33,594 nt of DNA from Gallionella sp. (GTDB taxonomy: Bacteria > Pseudomonadota > Gammaproteobacteria > Burkholderiales > Gallionellaceae): NCBI GenBank assembly GCA_017880865.1, contig JADGRL010000031.1, positions 1 through 33,594 on the forward strand, in the 5' to 3' direction. The notes under the pieces were generated by a model that saw only the letters and a program-made list of their open reading frames with translations, did no database searches and was not told where the DNA came from. The position numbers were made by a program, and so were the translations under genes. Of this stretch, positions 31,691-33,594 are shown one piece after another (the first letter of the stretch is position 1; each line of letters opens with the position of its first letter).

Positions 31691-31936
31691 ATGTCAACAA
31701 TGAATATATCTCTTCCTGCCGTCCTCAAGGAATTTGTGGATCAGCAGGTCAGCACGGCGGGTTATGGCACCTCCAGCGAGTATGTGCGCGAGTTGATCCG
31801 CCGCGATCAGGAGCGGACGCAACTGCGCAACTTGCTGCTGGAGGGCGCGCAGTCCAAACCCACGGGCTTGGCCGATGCCAACTACTTTGCCTCGCTGCGT
31901 TCCGGCATCAAGAAACGCTTGACCAAAACCAGATGA
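31691..31936 (+). CDS. parD: ParD-type antitoxin (ribbon-helix-helix)
   Basis: An 81-residue protein from the ATG at 31691. The longer ORF from 31637 would read through the direct repeats and is rejected. MNISLPAVLKEFVDQQVSTAGYGTSSEYVRELIRRD is the classic ParD ribbon-helix-helix with the SxYVRELIR pattern. The C-terminus (LLLEGAQSKPTGLADANYFASL) is the flexible toxin-binding tail. It neutralises the toxin encoded 10 bp downstream and probably represses the operon. Confidence 0.93.
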   Translation: MSTMNISLPAVLKEFVDQQVSTAGYGTSSEYVRELIRRDQERTQLRNLLLEGAQSKPTGLADANYFASLRSGIKKRLTKTR

Positions 31937-31946
31937 AGCCGCCCAG

Positions 31947-32261
31947 ATGAAACCGTTGGTTCGCCACGAGCGGGCAGACCGAGATGTGCAGGAGGCAGTC
32001 GAATACTATCTGCAAAATGCGCCTGAAGTAACCTTGGCGTTTATTGATTCTCTGGAACAAACTTATCTCCATATCCAGCGCCGTCCGGGTGCGGGCTCTC
32101 CGCGTTATGCCCATGAATTGAATTTGCCCGGCCTGAGGTTCTGGCGTTGCAAGCGTTTCCCCTATCTGGTGTTCTATGTGGAGACTGCCGATCAAATCAG
32201 CATCTGGCGCGTGCTGCATGGCAGCCGCGACATTCCCGCATGGCTTGGGGATGAGGCATGA
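31947..32261 (+). CDS. parE: ParE/RelE-superfamily toxin
   Basis: A 104-residue toxin. The start is the ATG at 31947. The fold signature is visible: ADRDVQEAVEYYLQNAPEVTLAFIDSLE (helical hairpin), HIQRRPGAGSPR, LPGLRFWRCKRFPYLVFYVE (core strands), and ISIWRVLHGSRDIPAWL at the end, typical of ParE. ParE proteins generally poison DNA gyrase; RelE-like mRNA cleavage is the other option in this superfamily, and sequence alone favours ParE because of the ParD partner. It lies 10 bp downstream of parD. Confidence 0.93.
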   Translation: MKPLVRHERADRDVQEAVEYYLQNAPEVTLAFIDSLEQTYLHIQRRPGAGSPRYAHELNLPGLRFWRCKRFPYLVFYVETADQISIWRVLHGSRDIPAWLGDEA

Positions 32262-32305
32262 TGCATGATGCTCGACTACGCGAACCATGACAGGAAGTAC
32301 ACAAA

Positions 32306-32821
32306 GTGACAGCATTGCGCTGCACACAAAAGCTTCTGACGGCGATGAAGGCAGCACCCGCTGAACCGCCTTCACCGGGCGCGAACCGTCTGGGCGACTG
32401 GTCGCTGAATCTGTTGCACACGCGCCCGAAACTGGTGGTGGCGATCAGCGAGCATGACCGTCTGGGGCTGGTGCTGGAAGCCGCGCCCTACGCCACGTTG
32501 CCGCAGCGTTTTGTCGATGCCGTGTTCGTGCAGTTGCTCGCCATCGGTGTGCCGCCCGATGAAGCACAACGCGAATGCGATGCGATGCAGCCTTTGACCA
32601 TCACGTCCACCACGCCCTACCCCAATCGCCTGAGCCTGCAAGCCAACCTGAAGGATTACGCCTGGCTCACGGAACTCATGTGGTCGGAACGCGACAAGTC
32701 GCTAGCAGAGATCAACGCGCGGCTGGCCGATAATCTCGTGAGCATCAACGGCAAGCTGGAGTTTCCGTGGCAGTTTGCACTCAACAGGCTGAATCAAGGC
32801 GAAAAGTTTGCACCAAATTAA
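32306..32821 (+). CDS. DUF6933-like hypothetical protein
   Basis: A 171-residue protein started at GTG 32306, with AGGAAG about 9 nt before it. The N-terminus MTALRCTQKLLTAMK and the aromatic DYAWLTELMWSERDKSLAEINARLADNLVS near the C-terminus match the pattern I associate with DUF6933. No catalytic motif, signal or membrane segment is visible. It is the last accessory gene before lysS, and GC content is close to core. The function is unknown. Confidence in the gene is good; in the family name, moderate. Confidence 0.75.
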   Translation: MTALRCTQKLLTAMKAAPAEPPSPGANRLGDWSLNLLHTRPKLVVAISEHDRLGLVLEAAPYATLPQRFVDAVFVQLLAIGVPPDEAQRECDAMQPLTITSTTPYPNRLSLQANLKDYAWLTELMWSERDKSLAEINARLADNLVSINGKLEFPWQFALNRLNQGEKFAPN

Positions 32822-32895
32822 GTAGCATAGCCCGCAAAATCCGCCACTGTGCTATATTTCACGCCGCTTAAATTTAACTCGCCATTCAGATCATC

Positions 32896-33594
32896 ATGAC
32901 TACCGAACCTACCCTTCCCCCATCCGAAGAACTTTTGATGGAACCACTAGCCATTCGACTAAGCGAGCAAACAACACTCGATAAGTCGCTGGTTATGGCC
33001 GGGCACCCGCAAGACGACAACCAGATCTTCGCGGAACGCCGCAATAAGCTTGCCGAGATACGCAAGGCGGGCGTGGCTTTCCCGAACGACTTCGAGCGCA
33101 AGCATCTGGCGGGCGAACTGCATGCCGAGTTCAGCGAGAAGACGCATGACGAGCTTGAGGCCGCGCAGATTCACGTTGCGGTGGCCGGACGCATGATGCT
33201 CAAACGCGTGATGGGCAAGGCCAGCTTCGCCACGGTGCAGGACATGAGCGGGCGCATCCAGTTGTTCATCAGCAATAATGATACCGGCGAAGATGCGCAC
33301 AACGCGTTCAAGCATTACGATCTGGGCGACATCCTGGGTGCTATGGGCGTGCTGTTTAAGACCAAGACCGGCGAGCTTTCCGTGCGCGTCACGCAAATGC
33401 GTTTGCTGACCAAGGCGCTGCGCCCGTTACCGGAAAAATTCCACGGCCTGTCCGATCAGGAACAAAAATATCGCCAGCGTTATCTCGACCTGATCACCAA
33501 CGAGGACACGCGCGAAGTGTTCAGAAAACGCACCAAGATCATCCAGACGATACGCGAATTTTTCATCCGTCACGGCTACATGGAAGTGGAGACG
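32896..33594 (+). CDS. lysS: Lysyl-tRNA synthetase, class II (5' part, runs off the window)
   Basis: 233 codons are visible; the 3' end is beyond the right edge. The anticodon-binding OB domain is clear: [20 protein letters not shown], then [78 protein letters not shown] leads to class II motif 1 ([25 protein letters not shown]). It charges tRNA-Lys. Compared with E. coli LysS the N-terminus has about 25 extra residues (the [19 protein letters not shown] region); a later ATG at 32995 would give the normal length, but neither start has a strong ribosome binding site. Confidence 0.96.
   Translation, partial: MTTEPTLPPSEELLMEPLAIRLSEQTTLDKSLVMAGHPQDDNQIFAERRNKLAEIRKAGVAFPNDFERKHLAGELHAEFSEKTHDELEAAQIHVAVAGRMMLKRVMGKASFATVQDMSGRIQLFISNNDTGEDAHNAFKHYDLGDILGAMGVLFKTKTGELSVRVTQMRLLTKALRPLPEKFHGLSDQEQKYRQRYLDLITNEDTREVFRKRTKIIQTIREFFIRHGYMEVET

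Overview
The window reads as a piece of a betaproteobacterial chromosome, most likely Nitrosomonadales (Gallionella/Sideroxydans-like). This is inferred from the lysC - tRNA-Ser - tRNA-Arg block, recJ, a frameshift-regulated prfB followed at a distance by lysS, and the protein sequences; no 16S gene is present, so the taxonomic call is moderate. Core genes are GC-rich. Several accessory blocks are visibly more AT-rich and carry defence-type genes.

Left part (1-6144, minus strand). A broken pepN remnant (nonsense codon plus a large internal deletion) lies beside a compact four-gene operon: a DNA methyltransferase, a phosphoribosyltransferase-like protein, an ORC/CDC6-like AAA+ ATPase and an unrecognised two-lobed Rossmann-like protein. 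Spacing and overlaps are operon-tight. I regard this as the best candidate for a poorly described conflict or defence system.

Middle part (6145-17216, plus strand). A type I restriction-modification operon (hsdM, hsdS, hsdR) has a DUF262/HNH GmrSD-like nuclease gene between hsdS and hsdR, and a possible 23-residue leader ORF coupled to hsdM. A umuDC SOS mutagenesis operon follows, with a near-consensus promoter whose spacer contains a GAAC-N4-GTTC palindrome.

17217-20425 (minus strand) holds an integrated-element remnant next to tRNA genes: a 474-residue unknown protein with an N-terminal cysteine cluster, a small acidic unknown, an AlpA-like HTH regulator and another small unknown. No integrase is visible.

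Core block (20426-26210): tRNA-Arg(ACG), tRNA-Ser(GCT), lysC, recJ, a MgtC/DUF4010 membrane protein and prfB with its programmed +1 frameshift and a strong terminator. lysS begins at 32896 and runs off the right edge. Between prfB and lysS sits a 6.7-kb accessory segment: an ORF6N protein, a HEPN/MNT toxin-antitoxin pair bracketed by about 80-bp direct repeats, a TIR-NB-ARC-TPR (bacterial NLR-like) protein, palindromic REP-type repeats, a UPF0158 protein, a ParDE pair and a DUF6933 protein. The whole window is therefore dense in defence: restriction, possible nucleotide-based conflict, TIR/STAND and toxin-antitoxin modules.
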